This document shows positions 29,976 through 39,285 of a stretch of DNA of 64,000 bases, one piece after another. Position 1 is the first letter of the stretch; every line of letters begins with the position of its first letter. A program made the position numbers and the translations under genes. The notes under the pieces were generated by a model that saw only the letters and a list, made by a program, of their open reading frames with translations, ran no database searches and was not told the DNA's origin. The DNA lies in contig OZ253939.1 in the NCBI GenBank assembly GCA_965267245.1, forward strand, positions 5,146,001 through 5,210,000, given 5' to 3'. Source of the stretch: JANSWY01 sp965267245 (GTDB lineage Bacteria > Bacteroidota > Bacteroidia > Cytophagales > Cyclobacteriaceae).

Positions 29976-32066
29976 TTGGAAAGGCAAATATTTCGTTGGT
30001 CTCCATTTCCATTCATAAGAGTTGCTGCTTTTTTCATTGTCGGTATTTTACTTGCCATACAATTTGATTTCTCTGAAGTCTATTTAGGTATCATAGCAGT
30101 TTGTGTTCTGACAATTATTCTATTACTTCATTTTGTTAATTCGGGGAAGTTTCGATTTAACGGAGTTCTGCCACTTCTTTTCTTTATAGTTATTGGTTTT
30201 TATCGATTGGAAGTTCAGGAGTCCAAAAAATACAAGAATCACCTGATGAATGTATCTCACGAGTCAAGCGATTTTCTGGTTAGGTTGGATGACTATCCTA
30301 CTGAAAAAGACAGTTACATTAGGTATGCGGCAAATATCCTTGGGATGTACGAGAACGATTCATTGTGTAACGTGACTGGAAAAATAAGTCTCTATCTGAA
30401 GAAGGATTCAATTACAGATCACCAGGTGAGATATGGGGATGTCCTGGCCATCTCTAAGGCTCCTTTTCTTTTGACTGACCCGAAGAATCCTAATGAATTC
30501 AATTACCGGCAATACATGTCTTACCAGCAGATTCATCACCAGGTATTTCTGGGTGTTGAAGATTACAAAATAATAGATCATGCATCGAAAAGTAAGGTGA
30601 TTGGTTTGAGTTTCCAGATAAGGGATTATTTCAAATCACAAATTGAAAAATTTGTATCCAACCAGGAGTCCAGAGCTATTGCGTTTGCACTTATTTTGGG
30701 AATCAAAGATGAGATTACCCAGGATTTAAAACAATCATACTCATCAGCTGGTGCCATGCATGTATTAGCGGTTTCAGGTTTACATGTTGGTATCATATTT
30801 ATGATCATTTCAAATGTTTTCGGGTTTTTCAAAAGGTGGAAATACGGCAGGTACCTTTTACTTGTAGTAAATCTGTTTTTTTTGTGGGGATATGCATTCA
30901 TTACTGGCTTGTCACCTTCGGTAATGCGGGCAGTTGTTATGTTTTCAATTGTGTTAATTGGCCAATCTTCAGCCAGGTACGCCAATATTTATAATTCACT
31001 TGCATTTTCAGCGATCCTCATTCTCCTGTATGATCCATATATGATCATGCGTGTTGGGTTTCAGCTAAGTTATTTAGCGGTGTTAGGAATTGTTTATATT
31101 CAGCCCAAGATTTATGCTCTGTATAAATCAAAATATTTATTACTGGACAAAGCCTGGAGTATTACCTGCGTTTCTTTGGCAGCTCAAATTGCCACGTTTC
31201 CCTTGTCATTGTACTATTTCCATCAATTTCCAACCTATTTCCTGGCATCAAATCTGGTAGTCATCCCAATGGCTTTCGGGATATTGTTGACAGGAATTCT
31301 TTTGGTGACCATCGGTTCGATCAGCTCTTTTGTTGGTTCACTGATTGGCGAGTTACTAAGCTGGGGGATTGAGTTGTTGAATCGTTTTGTACACTTCATC
31401 AATTCGTTCTCATACAGTTTGATTGATTGGCTGAACATCACATTTCCGGAAATGTTATTGTTTTATACGTTGTTTTTCTTTCTACTTTTAATGTTCCATT
31501 ATCGTGATGGAGTTTGGTTGAAATATGTGTATCTGTCATTCTTCGCATTAGTCGGTTTCAATGTATTCCAGCATCAGATTCAAAGTGATAAGCAAGGTAT
31601 CATATTCTATGAATTAAGAAATAATGGGGGTATTGAACTGGTCTCCGGACTCAATGCGGAATTATATCTTATTGACAAGGAAGAAGATTTTGAATTATTA
31701 AATTATCAGTTAGGACCTAATAGACTAGCAAGTTATCAACCACGAGTTTCTGCAGCTAACCTAAATAATGTCCATGAAGTTGTGGGAAAGTCCTTTGATC
31801 TCATGATTTGGAAGGGAAAAAGAATTGTTATTGTCAAGGGTAAAATAGATCAATACAATTTTAAAGAAGCGATTTCATGTGAGGTACTAGTGATCTCTAA
31901 CAATGCCATAAGATCCATCGAAGAACTTTCTTCTTTTGACTACAAAGAGTTAATAATTGATAGTTCCAATAATTATTATTCAGGCAAGCGATTGTCCGAA
32001 GAGGCGCAAAAACTTGGGAAAGAAGCACATTTTATAAAAGAGAAGGCGTACATTAAATCGTTGTAA
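29976..32066 (+). CDS. comEC: ComEC/Rec2 family competence protein
   Basis: The product has 696 residues and starts at a TTG (29976). ComEC forms the inner-membrane channel for single-stranded DNA in natural transformation. The N-terminal membrane helices enclose an OB-like domain (about 85-190), followed by the Competence domain with HVLAVSGLHVGIIFMI and GLSPSVMRA (about 265-320) and further helices to about 510. The C-terminal part is shorter than the complete metallo-beta-lactamase-like domain of Bacillus ComEC and shows no HxHxDH motif, as in many Bacteroidota members. No other competence genes are adjacent. Confidence 0.88.
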   Translation: MERQIFRWSPFPFIRVAAFFIVGILLAIQFDFSEVYLGIIAVCVLTIILLLHFVNSGKFRFNGVLPLLFFIVIGFYRLEVQESKKYKNHLMNVSHESSDFLVRLDDYPTEKDSYIRYAANILGMYENDSLCNVTGKISLYLKKDSITDHQVRYGDVLAISKAPFLLTDPKNPNEFNYRQYMSYQQIHHQVFLGVEDYKIIDHASKSKVIGLSFQIRDYFKSQIEKFVSNQESRAIAFALILGIKDEITQDLKQSYSSAGAMHVLAVSGLHVGIIFMIISNVFGFFKRWKYGRYLLLVVNLFFLWGYAFITGLSPSVMRAVVMFSIVLIGQSSARYANIYNSLAFSAILILLYDPYMIMRVGFQLSYLAVLGIVYIQPKIYALYKSKYLLLDKAWSITCVSLAAQIATFPLSLYYFHQFPTYFLASNLVVIPMAFGILLTGILLVTIGSISSFVGSLIGELLSWGIELLNRFVHFINSFSYSLIDWLNITFPEMLLFYTLFFFLLLMFHYRDGVWLKYVYLSFFALVGFNVFQHQIQSDKQGIIFYELRNNGGIELVSGLNAELYLIDKEEDFELLNYQLGPNRLASYQPRVSAANLNNVHEVVGKSFDLMIWKGKRIVIVKGKIDQYNFKEAISCEVLVISNNAIRSIEELSSFDYKELIIDSSNNYYSGKRLSEEAQKLGKEAHFIKEKAYIKSL

Positions 32067-32303
32067 AAAAAGAAAGGCCAATGGACGTTGTAGCGATATC
32101 CAAAGGCCTAGTTGGAACATAAAGTGTGGTATCTAATACGGTTGAAAGATCTTGCGACTTTCTATACTTTAAGTTGGTTTGATTCTACTGTTTGTTTAAT
32201 AAAGATACCTTTAAAATTCATTAGCCTTACTTAAATTAGTTATGTAGATTTTTATTGTCGATAACAGGTGAATATTTCCCGATTTTCGGTTTAAATAGTT
32301 TTT

Positions 32304-34211
32304 ATGCAATTGGAACCAATTGACATTTTAAAGAAATACTGGGGTTACTCTGAATTCCGACCCATGCAGGAAGATATCATTCAGGCTGTAATGGATGATA
32401 GGGATACATTGGCTCTCTTACCCACCGGTGGAGGAAAATCTATTTGTTTTCAGGTTCCAGCTCTTGCTTTAGATGGCATGTGTATTGTGATTTCTCCTTT
32501 GATAGCGCTCATGAAGGATCAGGTAGAGCAACTCAAAAAAAGAAAAATACCAGCTGCAGCCCTTTATTCGGGGATGACTCATAGGGAATTGGATATTGTA
32601 CTTGACAATTGCGCCTATGGGAATTACAAATTCCTGTATGTTTCACCGGAGAGGCTTCAGACAGAGTTATTTCAGGAACGCATTAAAAAAATAGAAATCT
32701 CCATGGTAGCGATTGATGAAGCACATTGTATTTCTCAGTGGGGATATGACTTTCGGCCTCCATACCTGGAAATAGCAGCTTTTCTGGAAGGTTTGGGATC
32801 GGTAAAGAAGATTGCATTGACTGCAACAGCTACCAGTCAGGTGAAAGAGGACATTATCAATAAACTGGAGTTCACAGATACTGCAATTTTTCAAAAGAGT
32901 TTTTCCAGGAAAAACCTATCCTACTCTGCTTTTCAACTCAATAATAAGATGCCAAAAGTCCTGGAAATTCTGCGGAATGTTCCCGGGTCATCAGTAATTT
33001 ATGTACGGAGTAGAAAGCGAACCCGTGAAGTAGCCACTATGCTTTGGCAAAATCAGATACCTGCTGATTTCTATCATGCCGGATTAAATGGTGAAGAACG
33101 CTCAGCAAAACAAGATGCCTGGATACAAAACAAAACAAGGGTCATAGTTTCCACCAATGCATTTGGTATGGGAATCGATAAGCCGGATGTTCGTACAGTC
33201 ATTCACCTGGATATTCCTGATACACTGGAAGCATATTATCAGGAAGCAGGTAGAGCCGGCCGGGATGAAAAAATGGCCTACGCTGTATTGCTTTATGATG
33301 TGGGAGATATTGAGTCAATAAGGCGGTGGGCTGAGCAATCTGCCGTTGGCATAGACCTGATGAAAAGAGTATATCAGTCTTTAGCAAATCACCTGAAACT
33401 TGCAGTAGGGAGTCACACACTCGCTAGTTTTGAATTTGATATCAACGAATTGGTGGATGTTTTTAACCTACCCGGACTTGAGACACACTTCGCTCTGAAG
33501 AAACTGGAAGAAGTTGGTTTGATACAGCTCAGCGACAACTTCAAAAAGTACTCAAACATCAATATTATCATCTCCAGAGAGGAGCTTTATAAGTTTCAGG
33601 TGGCAAATGCCAATATTGATCCAATTATTAAGACGCTTCTCAGATTGTACGGAGGTGAGTTATTTACAAATTTTGTGCGAGTAAGGGAGATAGATATCGC
33701 CAAATTATTAAACACATCAGTTGAGGATATACAGAAAAAACTAAAATACCTTCATCAGACCGAAATCATTGCATATGATTATCCAACTAACCATCCAAAG
33801 ATTACTTTTTTAACACCCAGACAAGATGCCAATAAGCTTTCAATAGACCTCAGGAAACTTGAATTTCGGAATAAGTTATCTCATGATAAAGTTGAGGCAA
33901 TGATTGATTACATCGAAAACACACATCGTTGTAGGACCCAACAACTACAAGAGTACTTTGATGAAGTGTCTTACTTGAATTGTGGCGTTTGTGATTATTG
34001 TATCAAACTTAGGAAGGAAGGAAATAATATAGCAGAAATTGAAGGCTACAAGAAACTCATCATTGAAAAGCTAAATCAGAATTATATATCCATTGATGAC
34101 GCTATAGAAAAATTTCAAATTGCCGATAGACAATTATTTACATCAGCTCTTCGTGAATTGATGGAAGAAAATAAAGTGCTTTTTCTGGAAGGTAGAATTG
34201 CTATTGGTTAA
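32304..34211 (+). CDS. recQ: RecQ family ATP-dependent DNA helicase
   Basis: This 635-residue 3'-5' helicase has Walker A LLPTGGGKSICFQ (Lys45), DEAH in VAIDEAHCISQWGYDFRPPY, the motif III segment ALTATATS and the second RecA domain with RVIVSTNAFGMGIDKPDVR and YQEAGRAGRDE. The RecQ C-terminal part includes a zinc site (Cys in HRCRTQQ and CGVCDYC). The C-terminal HRDC domain is not evident; the end is a short helical segment. It repairs stalled forks and recombination intermediates. It overlaps the convergent gene at 34208 by four bases. Confidence 0.95.
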   Translation: MQLEPIDILKKYWGYSEFRPMQEDIIQAVMDDRDTLALLPTGGGKSICFQVPALALDGMCIVISPLIALMKDQVEQLKKRKIPAAALYSGMTHRELDIVLDNCAYGNYKFLYVSPERLQTELFQERIKKIEISMVAIDEAHCISQWGYDFRPPYLEIAAFLEGLGSVKKIALTATATSQVKEDIINKLEFTDTAIFQKSFSRKNLSYSAFQLNNKMPKVLEILRNVPGSSVIYVRSRKRTREVATMLWQNQIPADFYHAGLNGEERSAKQDAWIQNKTRVIVSTNAFGMGIDKPDVRTVIHLDIPDTLEAYYQEAGRAGRDEKMAYAVLLYDVGDIESIRRWAEQSAVGIDLMKRVYQSLANHLKLAVGSHTLASFEFDINELVDVFNLPGLETHFALKKLEEVGLIQLSDNFKKYSNINIIISREELYKFQVANANIDPIIKTLLRLYGGELFTNFVRVREIDIAKLLNTSVEDIQKKLKYLHQTEIIAYDYPTNHPKITFLTPRQDANKLSIDLRKLEFRNKLSHDKVEAMIDYIENTHRCRTQQLQEYFDEVSYLNCGVCDYCIKLRKEGNNIAEIEGYKKLIIEKLNQNYISIDDAIEKFQIADRQLFTSALRELMEENKVLFLEGRIAIG

Positions 34212-34588
34212 TAATCATCATCGTCTTCATCGTCATCATCCTCTGATGAATTTTTAGGGTCATCATCTTCTTCATCATCATCATCGTCAGAATCAAACTC
34301 ACCATACTTATCTTCATAATCCGATTTGATTGATTCTTTTAGTTCGCCATCATCATCATAGTCTTCATCATCTTCAATAATTTGAAGTGCCTGAGATTTG
34401 GTCATTCTGATAAGGTAATACTTTTCTTCGGTCTCAAATGGGAGTGCTGAGACCCTGTTCCCATCTTTATCATTGTAATGAATAAGATTCTCTGCAAACC
34501 CATAAGGGTGAGCTAATTTGACTTGTTCCTGGATGGCCTCATCCAGCTTTTCAAAATCTTTTACTACGCGTGGCTTGGTAACACTCAT
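34208..34588 (-). CDS. conserved hypothetical with long acidic tail
   Basis: The product has 126 residues. The first 70 form a small domain (PRVVKDFEKLDEAIQEQVKL, LIHYNDKDGNRVSALPFETEEKYYLIRM) found in many Bacteroidota. The last 45 residues are almost all Asp and Glu (SDDDDDEEDDD near the end), a disordered acidic tail that could mimic DNA or bind basic proteins. No catalytic motif is visible. The coding strand is GAT/GAC-repeat rich, so the tail length may vary between strains. It ends within four bases of the recQ stop. Confidence 0.75.
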   Translation of the reverse strand: MSVTKPRVVKDFEKLDEAIQEQVKLAHPYGFAENLIHYNDKDGNRVSALPFETEEKYYLIRMTKSQALQIIEDDEDYDDDGELKESIKSDYEDKYGEFDSDDDDDEEDDDPKNSSEDDDDEDDDDY

Positions 34589-34663
34589 GGCTTACTGGTT
34601 TTTACAAATATTGCACGAGATAAAAATAAATGCATTCCTTGAGTATTACCACATTGTTAAATA

Positions 34664-34695
34664 AAAAAGCCGACAAAATTTTTTGCCGGCTTTTT
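34664..34695 (-). terminator. terminator after the TonB-dependent receptor gene
   Basis: AAAAAGCCG (34664-34672) and CGGCTTTTT (34687-34695) pair perfectly, with a further CAAAA/TTTTG stem inside. Runs of A and T at both ends let it work in either direction. It lies 37 bases beyond the stop of the receptor gene on the minus strand. Confidence 0.8.
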
Positions 34696-34731
34696 GAATA
34701 TAAATTGAAGATATAAAAGTGTTCGATAAAA

Positions 34732-37146
34732 CTAAAACTGTATTCTATACATGACATCAGGAAAAAACCCTATCTGTTCTACTAAATTAACTTCATCAGT
34801 CACCTCATTATATCTTCTTACAAAGTCATTAGTTCGGTCTGTCACATTGCTCAGGTCTACAAAGAATTGATGGGAAACATTTCTTTTTGAGCTATTTAAC
34901 CTTACACCAAATTTGACATCCCATCTAATATAATCGCCGTATCTTTCGCTAAAAGCAATGTCATCCATTCTGATTTCTCTTCCACCATTATTCCTGGTTG
35001 CTTCCAAGTCAACAGGTGTGTAGGGTTTCCCTCCGGAAGTCGTAAACTTTGTGTCGAAAGTCCATGCATTTTTTTTGTTTTTCCCAAATTTCCATTCCTT
35101 TCCAAATAGGACGTTGTATACAAATTGGTTGTTGAATGCCGTATTTCTTTCAATTCCATCACTTCCTTCATATTTTGAATCATACAGGGAAGTTGTCATC
35201 AACAAATAATAACCTTTGCTGAAAAACTTTTCAAGTGTTAATTCTACTCCATAATTCGTTCCTGTTCCTTCATTTACCAGGGACCCTTTATTTTGAAATA
35301 CAAAATCAGCTCCTTCATTGATCACCGAGTAACTGGTAGGTGTAGATTCTACAGGAATATTTGCAAGACTCTGGTAATACAATTCAGATTTTAATCTCCA
35401 ATTGGTGCCAAAGTTCTTATCATAACCAACTACAAAATGGTGACTGGTCATAAAACCCAGGTCAGTGTTTGTTCTGTCGTATTCCTGTGGACTTACTTCT
35501 TCTTCATAAAATAAAATTGGAGATGGAATGGCCTGGGCATGATACCCATAAGCCGCACTCAGCCTTTGATCAGGCAGGAATTGCCAACTCAAACCAGCGC
35601 GAGGTTCAACAGAGACAGCTTCTGTTACAGAATGATGCTGGCTATGAATACCTGTTGTGATGTTAAATTGATCGGTAAATTTATATTCCACCTGTGCAAA
35701 AGCCTGTGAAAGTAAATAGGTGTCGTTCATATCCGTTACAGACATAAAGTAGTCCGGAATGCCATCATTATTGTCATCCGGAATATTTACCCTGTTATCT
35801 CTATCTTCTACAAAGAAGTTGATATCATACATTTCTGTTAAGAGACCCGCTTTTAAAGAGGTTCTGGCATTGAATTTTTTAGTGAGGTTAGTGGTGAATG
35901 TGTACCTGTTCTCACGATTTTTAACATTTGTCGCCCGGTATTTATTGACTTGATTCCCTTCTGTATCCAGTATAAGATTATCCTGTAGGTATTGATTGAA
36001 ATTAGTAGATGTTCCAACAGATGTTTTGAGGTATGTGGTCTTATTGATTCTTAACAAATGTGATAAGCCCAGAAGACCCAATTGATTATCCACAAAAGCA
36101 TCCTGGTTAGGATTTGCGAAGAGGTCTGTTTCATCTATATCCTCCCCATGAAAGTCAATCCTGCTTGTTCCACCAATTCCAAACAGTTCAAATCTTCCAA
36201 TTTTAGATTCGCCAAAATTGGCTTTAAATGAAAAGTCCTGATAATAGGGAATGGCACTGGTTCCGGTTGCAGCAAGGCTAGCTATGCCATATCGATAAGA
36301 AGCAACGAATGAGGACCCATTTTTCTTACTGATTGGGCCTTCGGTCATGAACTCTAATCCACTAAAGGCACTTATTTGTCCAGTGAATTCATATTTATCG
36401 GTATTACCATTTCGGAATTGTACGTCAAAGACTGCTGAGTTAGCATTTCCATATTCGGCGGGAAATGCTCCAGTGAGAAAATCAGACGTTCTAAGCAAGT
36501 TTGTATTGAGCGCATTCACAGGTCCTCCGGTTGTACCTAATGTTGCAAAGTGATTTGTTGTCGCAATTGGAATTCCATTAATTCTCCACAGTAAGCCTAT
36601 TGGTGAATTTCCTCTTACAACAATGTCATTTCTTGAATCGTTCGGAGCGCTAACACCTGCAAATGACGTGGCAAGTCTGGCAACATCATTTCTTCCTCCG
36701 GAGTACCTGGTTACTTCTTCCAGGCTGAATGTTCGTGCGCTGACTTTGGCTAATTCATTGATTGGAAGGTCTTTCTCAGAATCAGCAGTAACTACTACTT
36801 CCTGAAGTTTCTCAACTGATTCCTCCAGAACCACTGAAAGCACAACTTCCTTTCCAGAGGTTACCAAAACGTTTGGAATAGTGATGCTTTTATAGCCTAT
36901 GTACTGTACAGAAAAATTTTGTCTGCCGATTGGGACATTTTCTATCCTAAAGTTTCCATCTACATCTGTGGTGGCTCCAATAACAGGATCAGAACCTACC
37001 AGAAGAATCGTTGCGCCGATAAGACCAAATTCCGCCTGGGCATCAATGATCTTTCCCTTTACCACCTGCTTTTGTTGAGCCTGAGCGGTTAAAGTAAGTA
37101 TAGCCAGATAAATTGTAAGTGTAAGTTTGAAAGTTAAGTTTTTCAT
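34732..37146 (-). CDS. TonB-dependent outer-membrane receptor with carboxypeptidase-regulatory-like domain
   Basis: The product is 804 residues from the ATG at 37146 (the frame extends 19 residues further, but the signal peptide MKNLTFKLTLTIYLAILTLTAQAQ fixes the start). The order is signal peptide, a beta-sandwich regulatory domain (about 29-110: GKIIDAQAEFGLIGATILL), a plug (about 120-235: EKLQEVVVTA, RGNSPIGLLWRINGIPI) and a 22-strand barrel ending GFFPDVMYRIQF. No SusD partner is next to it. The ligand is unknown; the divergent LytS/LytTR genes may regulate it. Confidence 0.9.
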   Translation of the reverse strand: MKNLTFKLTLTIYLAILTLTAQAQQKQVVKGKIIDAQAEFGLIGATILLVGSDPVIGATTDVDGNFRIENVPIGRQNFSVQYIGYKSITIPNVLVTSGKEVVLSVVLEESVEKLQEVVVTADSEKDLPINELAKVSARTFSLEEVTRYSGGRNDVARLATSFAGVSAPNDSRNDIVVRGNSPIGLLWRINGIPIATTNHFATLGTTGGPVNALNTNLLRTSDFLTGAFPAEYGNANSAVFDVQFRNGNTDKYEFTGQISAFSGLEFMTEGPISKKNGSSFVASYRYGIASLAATGTSAIPYYQDFSFKANFGESKIGRFELFGIGGTSRIDFHGEDIDETDLFANPNQDAFVDNQLGLLGLSHLLRINKTTYLKTSVGTSTNFNQYLQDNLILDTEGNQVNKYRATNVKNRENRYTFTTNLTKKFNARTSLKAGLLTEMYDINFFVEDRDNRVNIPDDNNDGIPDYFMSVTDMNDTYLLSQAFAQVEYKFTDQFNITTGIHSQHHSVTEAVSVEPRAGLSWQFLPDQRLSAAYGYHAQAIPSPILFYEEEVSPQEYDRTNTDLGFMTSHHFVVGYDKNFGTNWRLKSELYYQSLANIPVESTPTSYSVINEGADFVFQNKGSLVNEGTGTNYGVELTLEKFFSKGYYLLMTTSLYDSKYEGSDGIERNTAFNNQFVYNVLFGKEWKFGKNKKNAWTFDTKFTTSGGKPYTPVDLEATRNNGGREIRMDDIAFSERYGDYIRWDVKFGVRLNSSKRNVSHQFFVDLSNVTDRTNDFVRRYNEVTDEVNLVEQIGFFPDVMYRIQF

Positions 37147-37403
37147 GTCATGCTCAATTTGAGTTTTGTAACTGGACAATTTTACGTTTAGGCATAACCG
37201 CATGGAATGTCTTTCAGGTTGAGTCGCGGATTTTAGTTACTCAAGTGAGGAATTTTGGGCATGAACTTACTAACAGGGGTTTAGTTGGTTGTTTTCAGGT
37301 TTGGTGACTGGGTTTACAGGTTTCAGTCTCATTTTTTACGGTTTCCCAGGAAAGATTAGAACTCTGTATGAAGCATTTTCATTAATTTGTAGACAGGACG
37401 ATT

Positions 37404-38450
37404 ATGATAAAGCTAAAAGAAATACATATCAGATGGATCGGGATAGTGTTGCTAACATTCCCGATAGCATATGGTCTAAAGAGTGATGAACATGGCCCGA
37501 TGTGGGTGCAATTATCATTTACCTTCTTTTTTACGGCAATTTTTTGGAATGGGGCAGCCAATATCTTTTTCTATTACCGAAGGAAGTTTCCCTCAATAAA
37601 ATTTACTGCCAAAAGATTGATATTAACGATTGTAAGTCTTTCAACGTTTTTATTCCTGACATCCCCGGTTATTAGGTTAATTATTGGTTTGATTACCTGG
37701 CAGGAAATATCTGATAATCCAATGATCCTTACGGAGTACATGTGGGTGAATTTCAGTGCATCATTCATTGTAGGTATTTTGTACGAGACTGTTTACTTTT
37801 TTGAAAAATGGAAAGAGACCATCAAACAAAACGAAGCTTTGAAAAACCAACAAATACGCACTCAATTTGAGGTGCTTCAAAATCAGATGAGTCCTCATTT
37901 TCTATTCAACAGCCTCAATACACTCACCACTTTAATTGCTGAAAACCAGGAGCTTGCCATTGACTTCACAGAAAAGTTATCAGAAGTATATCGGTATATC
38001 CTCCAAAATAAGGAAAAGGAGCTTGTCACCTTGAAAGAAGAACTGGAGTTTGTGGAAGCTTATTTGTACCTGTTGAAGATCAGGTATCCTGAAAATTTAT
38101 ATACATCCATTCAGGTAGATCCTGTTTATCTGGACAGTCACATTGCTCCATTGACTATACAAATGCTGGTAGAGAATTGCATCAAGCATAATGTCGTCAA
38201 TAAGAACAATCCCCTCCATATTGAGATTTACGTGCAAAACGGAAAGTCAATTGTGGTAAAAAACAATTTACAGGTGAAAAAAGTCCTTGAAAAATCAACT
38301 AAAACTGGTTTGGCCAATATCAAAAAGCGGTATGCTTACTTGTGCGATGAAACTGTAGATATAATCACAACCACACAAAATTTTATGGTAGCCATTCCTT
38401 TGATCAATGTTGTATTAAATGATTCTCACCCAATAGAGACCAGTGCATGA
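37404..38450 (+). CDS. LytS-type sensor histidine kinase
   Basis: The product has 348 residues. Four membrane helices lie at about 10-25, 35-57, 70-97 and 112-133, with a linker coil to 155. The His_kinase domain (PF06580) has the phosphorylated His165 in QMSPHFLFNSLNTLT. The ATPase part with LVENCIKHN (N box) and TGLANIKKR (G box) follows. The membrane part would sense a signal at the inner membrane. The stop overlaps the start of the response-regulator gene by four bases, so the pair is translated together. Confidence 0.92.
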   Translation: MIKLKEIHIRWIGIVLLTFPIAYGLKSDEHGPMWVQLSFTFFFTAIFWNGAANIFFYYRRKFPSIKFTAKRLILTIVSLSTFLFLTSPVIRLIIGLITWQEISDNPMILTEYMWVNFSASFIVGILYETVYFFEKWKETIKQNEALKNQQIRTQFEVLQNQMSPHFLFNSLNTLTTLIAENQELAIDFTEKLSEVYRYILQNKEKELVTLKEELEFVEAYLYLLKIRYPENLYTSIQVDPVYLDSHIAPLTIQMLVENCIKHNVVNKNNPLHIEIYVQNGKSIVVKNNLQVKKVLEKSTKTGLANIKKRYAYLCDETVDIITTTQNFMVAIPLINVVLNDSHPIETSA

Positions 38451-39202
38451 AAGTATTGATCATTGAAGATGAAGCACCAGCGTTCAGAAGACTACAGAAA
38501 ATCCTTGAGGAGATCAATCCGGAATTGGAGATAGTTGAGGTGATTGATAGCGTGGAGGATACGGTTAAATGGCTCAGAAATCATGACAATCCTGATCTCA
38601 TTTTTATGGATATTCAGCTAAGTGATGGGATTAGTTTTGAAATATTCGATGAAGTAGAGATTACGAGTCCAGTAGTTTTCACGACAGCATTTGATGAGTA
38701 TATGTTAAGAGCTTTCAAGGTCAATAGCATAGATTATTTACTCAAACCAATCAAAAAGGAAGACTTGCAACACAGCTTGGAAAAATTCCAATCTCTTAAA
38801 GCTTCGTTTAGTGGAAACCAAAACCTAAATGACTTAATCAGTCAAATAAAACTGGATGAGCGGAAATATAAAACCAGATTTTTAGTGAAACTCGGGGATC
38901 GGTTGCTTTCGATCGAAACGTCAGATATCAGTTACTTTCAAACCAGAAATGGAGTAGTTTATTCGGTAGTAAATTCAGGAAAGAAATATATTATGGATTT
39001 CACTCTGGATGAGTTATCCAAACAACTAGATCCCGAACAATTCTATAGGGCAAATCGGCAGTATGTGGTGAATTACAATGCCATTAAGCAGGTACATAAA
39101 TACCACAAAGGGAAACTTCTGATTGAGGTGGATCATGAACCTGAGGAACAAATTATAGTCAGTACTGAAAAAGCAACTGATTTCAAAAATTGGTTCGGTT
39201 AG
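38447..39202 (+). CDS. LytTR-type response regulator
   Basis: The product has 251 residues. The receiver domain (1-120) has the acidic pair Glu7-Asp8, phosphorylated Asp55 (LIFMDIQLSDG), Thr at VVFTTAFDEY and Lys102 or Lys105 near LLKPIKK. The LytTR DNA-binding domain is at about 145-250 (RFLVKLGDRLLSIETSDISYF, FYRANRQYVVN). It is paired with the sensor upstream and probably controls the divergent receptor gene or others. No direct LytTR binding site is obvious. Confidence 0.93.
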   Translation: MKVLIIEDEAPAFRRLQKILEEINPELEIVEVIDSVEDTVKWLRNHDNPDLIFMDIQLSDGISFEIFDEVEITSPVVFTTAFDEYMLRAFKVNSIDYLLKPIKKEDLQHSLEKFQSLKASFSGNQNLNDLISQIKLDERKYKTRFLVKLGDRLLSIETSDISYFQTRNGVVYSVVNSGKKYIMDFTLDELSKQLDPEQFYRANRQYVVNYNAIKQVHKYHKGKLLIEVDHEPEEQIIVSTEKATDFKNWFG

Positions 39203-39285
39203 TTGCCTCATTAGCCAATCAATATCAGTTGTGTTCCATTTTTTTGCAGAATGTCCGTATATTCGATTCATATTACTGTCTGGAC

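Noticed and set aside
39190..39285. N-terminal extension of the methyl-accepting protein
   Set aside because: It overlaps the response-regulator end and gives no signal or helix; the double ATG at 39286/39289 begins a normal membrane segment.
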